From: Gemmatimonadota bacterium
GTDB lineage: Bacteria > Latescibacterota > UBA2968 > UBA8231
Direction of reading: 5' to 3'
DNA length: 58,155 nucleotides
Assembly (NCBI GenBank): GCA_018673255.1
Contig: JABHDC010000121.1
Location: 1 to 58,155, forward strand
Position numbers and translations under genes: made by a program. Within the stretch, counting starts at the first letter, position 1; each line of letters opens with the position of its first letter. Below the pieces are notes generated by a model. It did no database searches and was not told the origin of the DNA. It was given only the letters and a program-made list of their open reading frames with translations. Below are positions 49,775 through 58,155 of this stretch, in pieces.

Positions 49775-52036
49775 TCAACTCAGATCCTGCACGGCCTTGC
49801 TCAGGGCCGCCGCCGTCATGCCAAAGTGAGCCCACGTTTGCATATGACCATCCGATGGTGCCACGCGCGGATCGGTGATCCCCACATGCGCCGTCGGCAG
49901 ACCGGCATCGGCTGCCTTGGATGCCACCAGGCCGGCGAAGCCCCGGACACCGGTTTCCGGGGTGCCAATGAAACCGTCTTCCACACTCACCACGCCATCG
50001 GGGTAGGGCGCCAGTACCGCCTCCAGTTCCTTGTCGGTCATGGGTAGACCATTGACGATGTGCACGTCCGTCGGCACGCCCTTCTTCAGAAGCGATGCAG
50101 CGGCGTTGCCGGCGACAAAGGCCGGTGCACCCATTGCCAGGATCGCCCGACGCGCGCCCTCGTGAACCCGATAGGGTGTGACCGCCTGCCAGGTGTCGGT
50201 CGCCTCCCACAGAGGACCGGAACCGTCCTGCTTGGCCAGCACCGGCAGATTGTCGCGCGGAATGCCGATGACGTGACCCCCGTAGTGCGCCGCAAGATCG
50301 GCGACGGCCAGGAAGGCGGCGCGCGCATCGGCCGGGGCATAGAAGCGGTGCAGATACGGCAGATAGGTGAGGGCCACATTGATCCAGTCCAGACCCCAGC
50401 CCGAGAAGTGATCACGGCCGGTGCAGGCACCCACATGCGACAGATGGAAGGCGACATTGAGCCCTTCGTTAACCCCTGTCAGATTCCGCTGGTAACGCCA
50501 CAGGTCGAAGCCCTCGCGCGCGATGCCCTCGAAGAAGGCGGCGAAGGTCGACACCACATTGAGTTGCGGACGATCGCTGCTCATGGCCAGGCCATCGGCA
50601 ATCAGTGTCGCTGCCTGCTCTTCGATCGACACCTCAAAGCGGTGATCTGCTGCAACCAGGTCTCGGGCCTTGCTCAACTTGGTGGATACATCCAGATCGC
50701 AACTGACGATGAAGACGTCATCTGCGTGCGCTGCGGCCACAGCCGCATACCCGGCTTCGGAACCGGCGCGGGGACTGGCCTGATCTCCGGCGGCCGGCAA
50801 CTTGGCCGCCTGACGCTGCGCGGCACTCAAGATCAGGTTGGGTGATCCCGGCGCCGGGCGCGCCGTCGTGGTCACACTCTTCTTGCTCTTGCGCAAGGCA
50901 CTCAGCGCTGCCTTCTGCTCAGCTGTCACCTTGAACATCGGGCCGGCGAGTACGGCTTTCTCATCGCGCCCCTTCATGTGACCATCGTGGTGCCCCTCAC
51001 CGCCCGGCAATTCGTTGACGAGGAAGAGACACTCCAACATCGGTCCCACGTCCCGATAGCTCATCAGCGAGCCGGGTACCCAGACGGGCCGACCCATCGA
51101 CACGCCATGGTCCGCGGCCATCTTCTCGGTTTCGGCCAGAATCCCATACTTCTCACCAAACCACTGCAGGTCGATGACCTGACCCTCCACCGACCGGTAG
51201 CCGGTGGGGTAGATGAGGTTGGGTGTGCCCTCACGGGCCAGTCGGGCACCCTCACGATAGGCGTCCCAGAGGCTGGCCGTGTCGTGGAGGGAAGGAATCT
51301 CGAGAACGCGCACACCCAGCGATTCGGCCACCGGCCGCGGATCACGGTCCAGGACAGATCGCGTCGTCCCCGACAACTGAATGCCATTGCGGTGCATGAC
51401 GAAGGTGACCGGCGCTCCCAGGGCGCTGGCTGCATTGAAGCCATTGAGGGCCTGACCTGATATCCAGCCGGCATCACCGGTGTGGGTGACGACCCAGGCG
51501 GCATCTCCCTTGCGGGCCCGACGGCCCAGGGCCTGGCCCACGGCGACGGGCACCATGACGCCAAGCCGGCCGCCATTCAACTGCGTACCACCTGGCAGCC
51601 AGGAGACGTGGCCGGGTACATCCAGTCCACGACGGAATCCCTCCACCACGTCGGCCGGCTTCAGGTAGCCGAAAGCGGCCAGTGCCGCAAAATACCCCAC
51701 ACTCGTGTGGGCGTGCTCGATGGTGTAGTCGACGCTGTCTGAGTCAGCAGCGGCCAGGCTCAGCAGGAGTGGGCCGGCCAGTTCGAGGCCACCACCGAGG
51801 TGGTCGAGTTCACCGATCTTCGCCAGTGACGCCAGCGAGGAAATCGCCGTGGCTGCGGCCTCGACGCCCAGTGCCTCGAGCGCGCCCAGTTGCTCAGGCG
51901 TCAGCGCCGGACCGCCAACATCCAGTCGCAGGGGAATCACCCGCGAAGTGACCCGATCACCGAGATACTGCGCCTCGGTCAGCAGCTTGCGATTGCGGCG
52001 CGCCTGGGCGGAAGCGGCACTGTGAAGGCTGTTCAT
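49775..52036 (-). CDS. Transketolase-like thiamine diphosphate enzyme
   Basis: 753 residues; the ATG at 52036 follows GAGGA at about 10 bp. An N-terminal ThDP-binding half has TNGGR-type SWLPGGTQLNGGRLGVMVPVA and the motif HTGDAGWISGQALNGFNAAS ... VMHRNG, the GDG...N type magnesium/diphosphate site. The central pyrimidine-binding part has FEVSIEEQAATLIADGLA with the catalytic Glu, followed by STFAAFFEG and a C-terminal domain with VHIVNGLPMTDKELEAVLAPYP. Overall it fits the transketolase/DXP-synthase group but departs from both, and 750 residues is longer than typical (620-670). A sugar-phosphate ketol transfer is likely; substrates are unknown. It is divergent from the second enolase-family gene. 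Confidence 0.82.
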   Translation of the reverse strand: MNSLHSAASAQARRNRKLLTEAQYLGDRVTSRVIPLRLDVGGPALTPEQLGALEALGVEAAATAISSLASLAKIGELDHLGGGLELAGPLLLSLAAADSDSVDYTIEHAHTSVGYFAALAAFGYLKPADVVEGFRRGLDVPGHVSWLPGGTQLNGGRLGVMVPVAVGQALGRRARKGDAAWVVTHTGDAGWISGQALNGFNAASALGAPVTFVMHRNGIQLSGTTRSVLDRDPRPVAESLGVRVLEIPSLHDTASLWDAYREGARLAREGTPNLIYPTGYRSVEGQVIDLQWFGEKYGILAETEKMAADHGVSMGRPVWVPGSLMSYRDVGPMLECLFLVNELPGGEGHHDGHMKGRDEKAVLAGPMFKVTAEQKAALSALRKSKKSVTTTARPAPGSPNLILSAAQRQAAKLPAAGDQASPRAGSEAGYAAVAAAHADDVFIVSCDLDVSTKLSKARDLVAADHRFEVSIEEQAATLIADGLAMSSDRPQLNVVSTFAAFFEGIAREGFDLWRYQRNLTGVNEGLNVAFHLSHVGACTGRDHFSGWGLDWINVALTYLPYLHRFYAPADARAAFLAVADLAAHYGGHVIGIPRDNLPVLAKQDGSGPLWEATDTWQAVTPYRVHEGARRAILAMGAPAFVAGNAAASLLKKGVPTDVHIVNGLPMTDKELEAVLAPYPDGVVSVEDGFIGTPETGVRGFAGLVASKAADAGLPTAHVGITDPRVAPSDGHMQTWAHFGMTAAALSKAVQDLS

Positions 52037-52237
52037 GTTGGACTCGTCCTCGGGGTGGTTTTTTCCAGCTGGCCAGCGTCCGCAGGACACCGGTGACTTT
52101 ACGTCGGCAACCGTGTTCAAAATGGACTGGTTATGGTACCCATGCCACAGAGTGGCTGCAAGCCGGATGTGTCGCATTGAGTCGACGCGAGATCGCAGTT
52201 ATCTTCGCGCCCGCAGCTGCACCGAGAGGAGCCTCGT

Positions 52238-53458
52238 GTGAAAATCACCGCCGTGCGTACCCTGAGTCTGTCCCGGAAACACGAACCTGAGCGGCAGTGG
52301 TCGACGGCGACAGTCCTCGTGCCCAAGGCCGATGCGGCGATCATCATCATCGAGACCGACGAAGGTGTCCTCGGCATCGGCGAGGCCAGTGCGTATGGCA
52401 CGCCCCCCCGTATTGCCGAGCGCGTCCAGGAGCTGAGCGGGTTGCTTATCGGGCAGGACCCGCACCACGTCGACATCCCACTGCCAGATCCTCAGACGCG
52501 GGCTGACGCCATCCCCCTGGCGGGCCTCGACTGTGCTCTGTGGGATCTTTCCGGCAAACTTCAAGGCAAATCCGTCGCCCGCCTGCTGGCCGGTGACGAA
52601 GTGGAGCTGCCTGATCGCATCCGCCTGTATGCCTCGGCCGGTGTCTCCTACGATTGGGATCAGCGGCCCGAACAGGTCGTGGACGAGGCGGTGCAATGGG
52701 CGCAGGAGGGCTTTACGGCATTCAAGATGCGACTGGGCACACATTGGGACTGGTCCGGTGTCACCGTCGACCGCTTCATCGACCTGGCCCGTCAGGTGCA
52801 CGCGGCAGCCGGTGCCCAAATGGACCTGATGCTGGATGGCAATTGCCGCCTGTCCGAAGAGCAGGCGCTGAAAATCGGCCAGGCCCTGGATGAGATGGAC
52901 TGGTACTGGTTTGAGGAACCGATCCCCGGCGCCGATCGCCAGGGCTACGCCAGACTCAATGAGGCACTGAACATTCCGGTCACCGGCGGCGAATCGCTCT
53001 GTGATTGGTCACAGATCCAGCCCTATGTGGCCGATGGCGCCTATGCCATCGTGCAGGTGGATGCCGGTGTGGCGGGCCTCACTGCTTGCCGTCAGATCGC
53101 CACGCAAGCCTGGCAGGAATACGGGGTGCCCCACTGTCCCCACAACTGGCACAATGGTCTGATGACGTGGGCCCATGCGCACCTGGTTGCGGCCCATCCC
53201 TCGGCGCACGTACGGGGCGAACGGGATCTGCGCTTGCAGGCATCCGGCCGTGCTCCGTCGGGCTCATGGCATGGTATGCTGGAGCTGAATCGCCGCCAGG
53301 GGCCCCTGCAATGGGAGATCCTCGCCCAGGCAGGCCGCATCGAAGAAGGCCACCTGCTACTACCCGACGCACCCGGACTCGGGTGTACACTGGCAGAAGA
53401 TCTCGAGACACGCTTTCCTTACATCGACTGCCCCTGGGGTATCACCCAGGAACGCTGA
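52238..53458 (+). CDS. Enolase-superfamily (mandelate racemase-like) enzyme
   Basis: 406 residues. The GTG at 52238 follows AGAGGAG at 6 bp, a strong start. The capping domain (1-125) is followed by a barrel with FKMRLG (KxR catalytic Lys), MLDGNCRL (Asp), WFEEPIP (Glu), GGESL (Glu) and PHNWHNGLM (His), so all three metal ligands and both acid/base groups of the mandelate racemase subgroup are present. It probably dehydrates or epimerises an acid sugar. It is not closely similar to the rhamnonate-dehydratase-like protein at 6614-7684. It heads a plus-strand cluster with two tandem paralogues of unknown family (gap 21 bp), which may act on its product. Confidence 0.88.
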   Translation: MKITAVRTLSLSRKHEPERQWSTATVLVPKADAAIIIIETDEGVLGIGEASAYGTPPRIAERVQELSGLLIGQDPHHVDIPLPDPQTRADAIPLAGLDCALWDLSGKLQGKSVARLLAGDEVELPDRIRLYASAGVSYDWDQRPEQVVDEAVQWAQEGFTAFKMRLGTHWDWSGVTVDRFIDLARQVHAAAGAQMDLMLDGNCRLSEEQALKIGQALDEMDWYWFEEPIPGADRQGYARLNEALNIPVTGGESLCDWSQIQPYVADGAYAIVQVDAGVAGLTACRQIATQAWQEYGVPHCPHNWHNGLMTWAHAHLVAAHPSAHVRGERDLRLQASGRAPSGSWHGMLELNRRQGPLQWEILAQAGRIEEGHLLLPDAPGLGCTLAEDLETRFPYIDCPWGITQER

Positions 53459-53479
53459 CACCGAACCCGGCAAGGAACC

Positions 53480-54679
53480 ATGAGCTCACCACGCAGACTT
53501 CGAATCGCTGCCATCCTCACCGAATACCGCAAGCATTCGCACGGGCAGCATATCGTCGACCGGTTCCTGGAGGGCTACGGGTGGAATGGCCGCCATCACC
53601 GTCCCCCCATGGATATCGTCTCCCTCTATGTCGATCAACAACCCGAAGGAGACCTCACCCCCGACCGCGTGGCCCGGTTTCCGCAGATGCAACTCATGCC
53701 CAGCGTGGCCGACGCCCTGACCCTCGGTGGCAGTGACCTGGCCGTCGACGGTGTGCTGCTGGTCGGTGAGCACGGCAAGTATCATCGCAACGAAAAGGGG
53801 CAGCACCAGTATCCACGCTACGAGTTATTCCGGCAGATCACCTCCGTCTACCGCACGACGGGGAAGACGGCGCCAATCTTCAATGACAAGCACCTGTCCT
53901 GGAATTGGTATTGGGCCCGGGAGATGTACGACACCTCCGTCGAGCTGGGCTTTCCCTTCATGGCCGGGTCCTCCTTGCCCGTCACCTGGCGCACACCATC
54001 CATCGAGATGCCCACCGGGTCGCAGATCGAGGAGGCCATGTGCGTCTGTTATGGCGGCGTCGACTCCTACGACTTCCATGGCCTGGAAACGGCGCAATGC
54101 ATGGTTGAGCGGCGTGCCGGTGGTGAGGCGGGGGTGCGCTGGGTCGAGACCTACAAGGGCGACCGTTTCTGGCAGGCCCACCACGAGCGGCTCTGGTCGC
54201 GGGAGTTGTTCGATGCCTGTCTATGCCGCTCTCATACCCTGACGCAGGCGCGACCCGGCTTCAACGATCGTTTCCCGACCATCGATGATCTCAAGAAAAT
54301 CGTCGAAGCACCGATCGCCTATCACTACGAACATTGCGACGGCCTGCGCACGACGATGATCATGATGAATGGTCTGCTGCAGGACTTCAACTTCTCCGCC
54401 CAACTTCCGGACGACGAGGTGTTGTCGACGCAGATGTATCTGCCCATGCCCCCGGCCCGTACGAGCCTGGCGAACTTCTTCAGCCCCCAGGTGGCCAACG
54501 TGGAAGAGATGTTCCTCACGGGAGCGACCACCTACCCCATCGAACGGACGTTGATGACCACCGGGCTGACGGCTGCCGCCGTGGACTCTCTCTTCGAGGA
54601 TGAGAAGCGAATCGACACGCCGCACCTGGAAGAAGTCACCTACGCTGCCCCCACCCAATCCACCTATTGGCGCACGTGA
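53480..54679 (+). CDS. Uncharacterised protein, tandem paralogue 1
   Basis: 399 residues; AAGGA lies close before the ATG. I do not recognise a named family. Conserved blocks shared with the next gene are DIVSLYVDQQPEGD, VDGVLLVGEHGKY, YPRYELF, NDKHLSWNWYWA, AGSSLPVTWR and an IEEA region. The order (Rossmann-like N-terminal half, then VDGVLLVGEHG, then NDKHLS) recalls Gfo/Idh/MocA oxidoreductases, with NDKHLS at the place of their EKP motif, but no GxGxxG dinucleotide loop is seen. No export signal. It follows the enolase-family gene by 21 bp, probably one operon. Confidence 0.75.
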   Translation: MSSPRRLRIAAILTEYRKHSHGQHIVDRFLEGYGWNGRHHRPPMDIVSLYVDQQPEGDLTPDRVARFPQMQLMPSVADALTLGGSDLAVDGVLLVGEHGKYHRNEKGQHQYPRYELFRQITSVYRTTGKTAPIFNDKHLSWNWYWAREMYDTSVELGFPFMAGSSLPVTWRTPSIEMPTGSQIEEAMCVCYGGVDSYDFHGLETAQCMVERRAGGEAGVRWVETYKGDRFWQAHHERLWSRELFDACLCRSHTLTQARPGFNDRFPTIDDLKKIVEAPIAYHYEHCDGLRTTMIMMNGLLQDFNFSAQLPDDEVLSTQMYLPMPPARTSLANFFSPQVANVEEMFLTGATTYPIERTLMTTGLTAAAVDSLFEDEKRIDTPHLEEVTYAAPTQSTYWRT

Positions 54680-54745
54680 GGCAAGGCGCAACACAGCGCG
54701 CCCCGTCACCGCCCTTTCACCGACTCACCGGAGATTAGAAGACAC

Positions 54746-55960
54746 GTGCCGCACACATCCGCAGACTCAACGCAACAGTCCGCCCCAAAACGTCTGGCCG
54801 TCGTGGCCACCGTCTATCGTTATCTGTCGCACGCCCAGCACTTCTGCGATCGCTTCATCGTCGGCTACCCTTATGAGGGACGCTGGAACATGCCCAACAC
54901 CCAGATCGTGTCGATGTATGTCGACCAGCGACCGGAGGGCGACCAGAGTGAAGACCGCGCCCGTGAGTTTGGCTTCGAGGTCTATCCCACCGTCGCCGAG
55001 ACCCTGCGTTGTGGCGGTGACCAGATTGCCGTTGATGGCATTCTCCTGGTCGGCGAGCATGGCGATTATCCGAAGAACGAGTTGGGCCAGATTCTCTATC
55101 CTCGTTACGACCTGTTCAAGGAGTGCGTGGAGGTCTTCGAGGCCGACGGCCGTGCCGTTCCCGTCTACAACGACAAGCATCTCTCCTACAGTTTCGCCAA
55201 GGCGCAGGAGATGGTCGCCGACAGCCAACGACTGGGCTTTCCCCTGTTGGCCGGCTCGTCTCTCCCTGTCACCTGGCGACTGCCGGATGTCGAACTGCCC
55301 TATGGCTGCCAGATCGAGGAAGCACTGATGGTCGGTGTGGGCGGCTCCGATGCGATGGACTACCACGCCCTGGAGGCGATGCAGTGCATGATCGAGCGCC
55401 GCGCCGGCTCAGAGACCGGTGTGGTCGCCGTGCAGATGCTGGAGGGGGATGATGTCTGGCGCGCCGCCGACGAAGGCCGTTGGTCTTCACAGCTGCTGGA
55501 GGCGGCCCTGTCACGCTCAGACTCGCCCCAGGGACTGACGCTGGAAGATGGCCGCACACAGGATCTGCTGGGGTCAGGTGAATTGCGCCGCCTCGTCGAG
55601 AAGCCGGCGGCCTATCTCATCGAATTCAAAGACGGTCTGCAGGCGACCCTGTTGATGATCAATGGCGCCATCGCCGACTACAACTTCGCCTGCCGGTTAC
55701 AGGGCCAGCAGGATCCTGTGTCCTGCCAGTTCTTCCTGACACCGACACCGAATGTCACCTACTCTGCCTGCTTTGCGGCCAAGATCGATGAGATGTTCCA
55801 GACCGGTGTCGCCCCCTTTCCGGCCCAGCGCACGATGATCGTCAACGGAATCCTGGAGAGCTGCCTGCAGTCACGCCACGACGGCTCAAAGAGACTGGAG
55901 ACACCGCATCTGGAAGTGAGCTACACGGCGCCGGAGGAATCACACCACGGGCGGGCCTGA
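54746..55960 (+). CDS. Uncharacterised protein, tandem paralogue 2
   Basis: 404 residues from a GTG (GGAG 12 bp upstream). It is collinear with the preceding protein across its whole length: QIVSMYVDQRPEGD, VDGILLVGEHGDY, YPRYDLF, NDKHLSYSFAKA, AGSSLPVTWRLP, CQIEEALM, then a matching second half (AAYLIEFKDGLQATLLMING) and RLETPHLEVSYTAPE at the end. The pair arose by an old tandem duplication, since similarity is clear in motifs but moderate elsewhere. Different specificities or a heteromer are possible. The gap to the first copy is 66 bp. Confidence 0.75.
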   Translation: MPHTSADSTQQSAPKRLAVVATVYRYLSHAQHFCDRFIVGYPYEGRWNMPNTQIVSMYVDQRPEGDQSEDRAREFGFEVYPTVAETLRCGGDQIAVDGILLVGEHGDYPKNELGQILYPRYDLFKECVEVFEADGRAVPVYNDKHLSYSFAKAQEMVADSQRLGFPLLAGSSLPVTWRLPDVELPYGCQIEEALMVGVGGSDAMDYHALEAMQCMIERRAGSETGVVAVQMLEGDDVWRAADEGRWSSQLLEAALSRSDSPQGLTLEDGRTQDLLGSGELRRLVEKPAAYLIEFKDGLQATLLMINGAIADYNFACRLQGQQDPVSCQFFLTPTPNVTYSACFAAKIDEMFQTGVAPFPAQRTMIVNGILESCLQSRHDGSKRLETPHLEVSYTAPEESHHGRA

Positions 55961-55965
55961 GCGGG

Positions 55966-56232
55966 TCAGCCGCCGAGCAGGCCCTGCTGCTGCATCCAGC
56001 GTTCGACCTCGTCTCCGCCGACATCGGCCAGCATGTGTCCATTCACCTCGACACATGGTGAGCTGTACTGGCCCGACTTCTTCACCATCTCTTCATGCTG
56101 AGCCGGATCCCGGGCAATGTCGCGGTACTCGAAGGCCAGTTCTTGGGCTTTGAGAAAAGCCACCACACCGTACGTCCAGGGGCACATCGGATTGAGGTAG
56201 GCGATGATCTTCGGGGTCACTTCTGCGGTCAT
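55966..56232 (-). CDS. Glutaredoxin-like thiol protein
   Basis: 88 residues from the ATG at 56232; a longer reading to 56343 has no thioredoxin-fold sequence in its extra part, but the ribosome site before 56232 is weak. The glutaredoxin fold is seen as IIAYLNPMCPWTYGVVAFLKAQELAFEYRDIARD, interrupted here only for description: active site CPWT (C16 region), then QYSSPCVEVNGHMLADVGGDEVERWM at the cis-Pro and GG positions. A second cysteine follows the cis-Pro, which is unusual. It probably reduces disulfides or mixed thiols in the cytoplasm. It converges with the paralogue gene, 5 bp apart. Confidence 0.8.
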   Translation of the reverse strand: MTAEVTPKIIAYLNPMCPWTYGVVAFLKAQELAFEYRDIARDPAQHEEMVKKSGQYSSPCVEVNGHMLADVGGDEVERWMQQQGLLGG

Positions 56233-56371
56233 GGTACTCGTCTGCGACAGGGGGTAGTGGACGGTTGTCCGGCATGTTCCATCGGGTGAGAAATTCACCC
56301 CTTGGGCGACCTCCGACAACCCCCTTGAAGCAGCCATTGACACTCCGGCTTGAGGTCAGGCGTCGCAGACG

Positions 56372-57094
56372 TTATGTGTGGGGGTGAATGCGGACGGTGT
56401 TGCGCAGAGCGTAAGCTCCAGTTGCAATCATCAGTACGACGATCGCGGCTTCGCCACCGAAGGGTATCGATACGGGCCGGCCGCCGGACATGGCGACATC
56501 TCCGATAACAACATGGTTGGCGTCATCGGCCAGGATTTGTCCACCAACGCCACCATCGACACCGGGCGGAAAGAGATTGGTCTCGTCGATCCCAATGTGG
56601 TTCGCCGCGGCCCCCAAACGAAAGGCCGCGCCCAGGCGGGCGGTAGAGGATATGTTGGCCAGGATGACGAAGAACGGAAAGGGACCCGCATCGGGTATCG
56701 TGCGGACAGCGCCTGCGCCGGTCGCGTCGAACTGGACGAGACCGCCAATCGTGACAGGCTGTGTGTCGATGAACGTATCACCGGCATCATAGACCGCATC
56801 GGCACTATAGTACAGGTTGAGAGAGACGATGTCGGAAGACTGGAGGCTTGTCGGCGTGCTCAGATCACTCACCGTGACCTGTATGCCAGTATTGCCCGCG
56901 TATCCCAGTTCGCAGACCGTATTGGCGTTGTTCCCATCTTCGAGTTGCGCCGCGTAGATCTGCACAAACCTGCCACGCTCGACTTGATTCACCCCGACGA
57001 TACCTTGCAGACTGAGGACATTTGTCTGTTGGGCCTCAGCGCCCTGCGGCATCAGAGCGAGGAGCAGCAATACGGTCAGGCATAGATTGCGCAT
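56372..57094 (-). CDS. Exported protein with C-terminal membrane anchor
   Basis: 240 residues from the ATG at 57094, which starts directly at the signal peptide MRNLCLTVLLLLALMPQGAEA. The mature part is beta-rich and polar, with turns such as YYSADAVYDAGDTFIDTQ and DDANHVVIGDVA. It ends in IPFGGEAAIVVLMIATGAYALRNTVRIHPHT, interrupted for length: a short motif, one hydrophobic helix and a basic tail. That three-part ending resembles IPTL/VPTL-CTERM or PEP-CTERM sorting signals, but the motif itself is not a standard one. I do not recognise the main domain. Confidence 0.68.
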   Translation of the reverse strand: MRNLCLTVLLLLALMPQGAEAQQTNVLSLQGIVGVNQVERGRFVQIYAAQLEDGNNANTVCELGYAGNTGIQVTVSDLSTPTSLQSSDIVSLNLYYSADAVYDAGDTFIDTQPVTIGGLVQFDATGAGAVRTIPDAGPFPFFVILANISSTARLGAAFRLGAAANHIGIDETNLFPPGVDGGVGGQILADDANHVVIGDVAMSGGRPVSIPFGGEAAIVVLMIATGAYALRNTVRIHPHT

Positions 57095-57221
57095 AGAGAT
57101 AGCGAATTGGCCGAATGTCAAGAGGCGATACACATGGGTCGCATGATCTTCTGGCTGAAGCAGAGCCTTCCTCTTCTACGTATCGGCGAGTGGGCCTATT
57201 CCTTTAAGTCGATGTGGCCGT

Positions 57222-58155
57222 TCAGGGAACCGGCGACCAGCTCGGGTTCCAGTCTACACCGGCACTGAGCGACAGATTGACTGGTTCGCTCGATGCGTCC
57301 ACCGGTAGCGCGAAGATTTCCTCTTCGCTGGTCCGCGTCGTCTCGAAGACGATCCAGACACCGTCAGGCGACCAGGATGGCGATCGATCCGCGGCGGCGT
57401 GTGTCGTGTGTCGTATCAGGCCCGTTCCATCAGAGTTCATCGAGTAGATATCGAAACTCCCCGCCCGATCCGAGCTGAAGGCGAGACGCGTACCATCCCG
57501 TGACCAGGATGGCGAACGATCATTCGACAGGTCATCCGTCAAGTTCGTGACATCACTCCCGTCGGCCGCCATCGTCCAGATCTCGAAATCACCATTGCGG
57601 TTCGACTCAAAGGCAAGCCGTGAACCGTCTGGAGACCAGTGCGGGAACCGGTCATTGGCGCCATCGTTTGTCAGTGCCACAGGGTCCCCACCGGTGACAG
57701 CAACGAGGTAGATGTCGTTACCGCCGCCTCGATCGGCGACGAAAGCCAGTTGCTCACCATCGGGGGACCAACTGATGCCGAAGACGCCATCATCGCCAGT
57801 CGTGGTCGTGAGTTGGCGCAGGTCGGTTCCATCCGCCGCCATCAGGTAAATCTCGAAGTCACCGGATCGATCCGAAGCAAAGGCGATCTGCAGGCCATCG
57901 GGAGACCACGCTGGTGTCCAGTCGAAACCCGGGTCGGATGTCAGGTTGATCTGTCCACTGCCATCGGCAGCCATCCTGTAGATTTCGCCATTCCCATCCC
58001 GGTTGGCAACAAAGGCAATCTGGCCGAGATCCGGGCGGACAGGTTCAGGCTCGGGTTCAGGCTCGGGTTCAGGCTCGGGTTCGGGCTCGGGTTCAGGCTC
58101 GGGTTCAGGCTCGGGTTCAGGCTCGGGTTCAGGCTCGGGTTCAGGCTCGGGTTCG
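57222..58155 (-). CDS. TolB/PD40-type beta-propeller protein, C-terminal part (5' end beyond right edge)
   Basis: The reading frame enters from the right edge and ends at TGA 57222-57224. It encodes a Glu-Pro repeat tract followed by six or seven PD40 blades of the TolB type, each with a (D/N)G...I...S.P.WSPDG..I.F.S.R.G..(D/E)IY.M pattern, for example TPAWSPDGLQIAFASDRSGD and PSWSRDGTRLAFSSDRAGS. Such propellers occur in TolB and in exported surface proteins of this kind of organism. The N-terminal part, including any signal peptide or other domain, is outside the window. The EP linker suggests a spacer from an envelope or wall anchor. Confidence 0.88.
   Translation of the reverse strand, partial: EPEPEPEPEPEPEPEPEPEPEPEPEPEPEPEPEPEPEPVRPDLGQIAFVANRDGNGEIYRMAADGSGQINLTSDPGFDWTPAWSPDGLQIAFASDRSGDFEIYLMAADGTDLRQLTTTTGDDGVFGISWSPDGEQLAFVADRGGGNDIYLVAVTGGDPVALTNDGANDRFPHWSPDGSRLAFESNRNGDFEIWTMAADGSDVTNLTDDLSNDRSPSWSRDGTRLAFSSDRAGSFDIYSMNSDGTGLIRHTTHAAADRSPSWSPDGVWIVFETTRTSEEEIFALPVDASSEPVNLSLSAGVDWNPSWSPVP
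58042..58155. repeat. 12-bp tandem repeat encoding (Glu-Pro)n
   Basis: About nine and a half copies of GGTTCAGGCTCG run to the window end; on the minus strand they encode alternating Glu and Pro in the propeller gene. The full copy number is not visible. Confidence 0.9.

Noticed and set aside
1..58155. tRNA, rRNA, insertion sequences or prophage genes
   Set aside because: No T-loop GTTCRA with matching acceptor stem, no rRNA core sequence, and no transposase, integrase or phage structural protein was seen by reading.

Overview
This 58 kb, GC-rich window comes from an uncultured-type bacterium. The best taxonomic clue is the giant secreted protein at 24722-33166, which ends in an NYPNPFNPST-type C-terminal domain of the kind used as a type IX-like sorting or FlgD-like tail in the FCB group and relatives (Latescibacterota, KSB1, Gemmatimonadota and similar). 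Enolase-superfamily sugar-acid dehydratases, a PIG-L/LmbE deacetylase, a URO-D-like protein and Asp-box propellers point the same way. This placement is an inference, not a phylogeny. I see no rRNA, tRNA, CRISPR array, insertion sequence or phage gene.

Layout. 1-4274 (minus strand): a signalling operon of cupredoxin, membrane adenylate cyclase, HDOD protein and a metallo-beta-lactamase-fold protein cut by the left edge. The cyclase and HDOD reading frames lie in the same frame, separated by one TGA. 4275-11191: acyltransferase, rhamnonate-dehydratase-like enolase, small membrane protein, and a pckA-BNR protein pair. 11192-17222: unknown protein, lipoprotein MsrAB, URO-D-like protein, alpha/alpha-toroid-like protein, then a roughly 230-nt nested-hairpin region leading into a PIG-L/LmbE protein. 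17393-21007: a fusion of an endonuclease Q-like PHP nuclease to a UvrD helicase, ending in a putative sliding-clamp peptide. 21268-24482: a divergent pair, one unknown and one Asp-box propeller. 24722-33166: a 2,814-residue secreted protein with a proline-rich head, ten six-cysteine repeats, Ig-like, cohesin-like and dockerin-like modules and a sorting tail.

33287-37774 (minus strand): an ECF sigma factor, a zinc anti-sigma factor, two FliN-type proteins, FliG and FliM. This is a whole flagellar C-ring set headed by its own sigma/anti-sigma pair. 38102-39592: a FadL-type porin behind a sigma-54 promoter. 39968-45533: a second sigma-54 promoter drives a polysulfide/thiosulfate reductase-like operon (catalytic, Fe-S and NrfD subunits) with two YeeE/YedE half-transporters inserted before the membrane subunit. 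45706-52036: PepF, a small membrane protein, an EamA transporter, a lipoprotein cyclophilin and a transketolase-like enzyme. 52238-55960: a second enolase-superfamily enzyme followed by a tandem pair of paralogues of unrecognised family. 55966-58155 (minus strand): glutaredoxin-like protein, an exported protein with a C-terminal membrane anchor, and a TolB-like propeller cut by the right edge.

The strongest candidates for something undescribed are the structured region at 16271-16497 with twin AGGA-loop hairpins, the EndoQ-helicase-clamp fusion, the sigma-54 sulfur operon with embedded transporter halves, the ECF-controlled C-ring operon, and the six-cysteine repeat protein.
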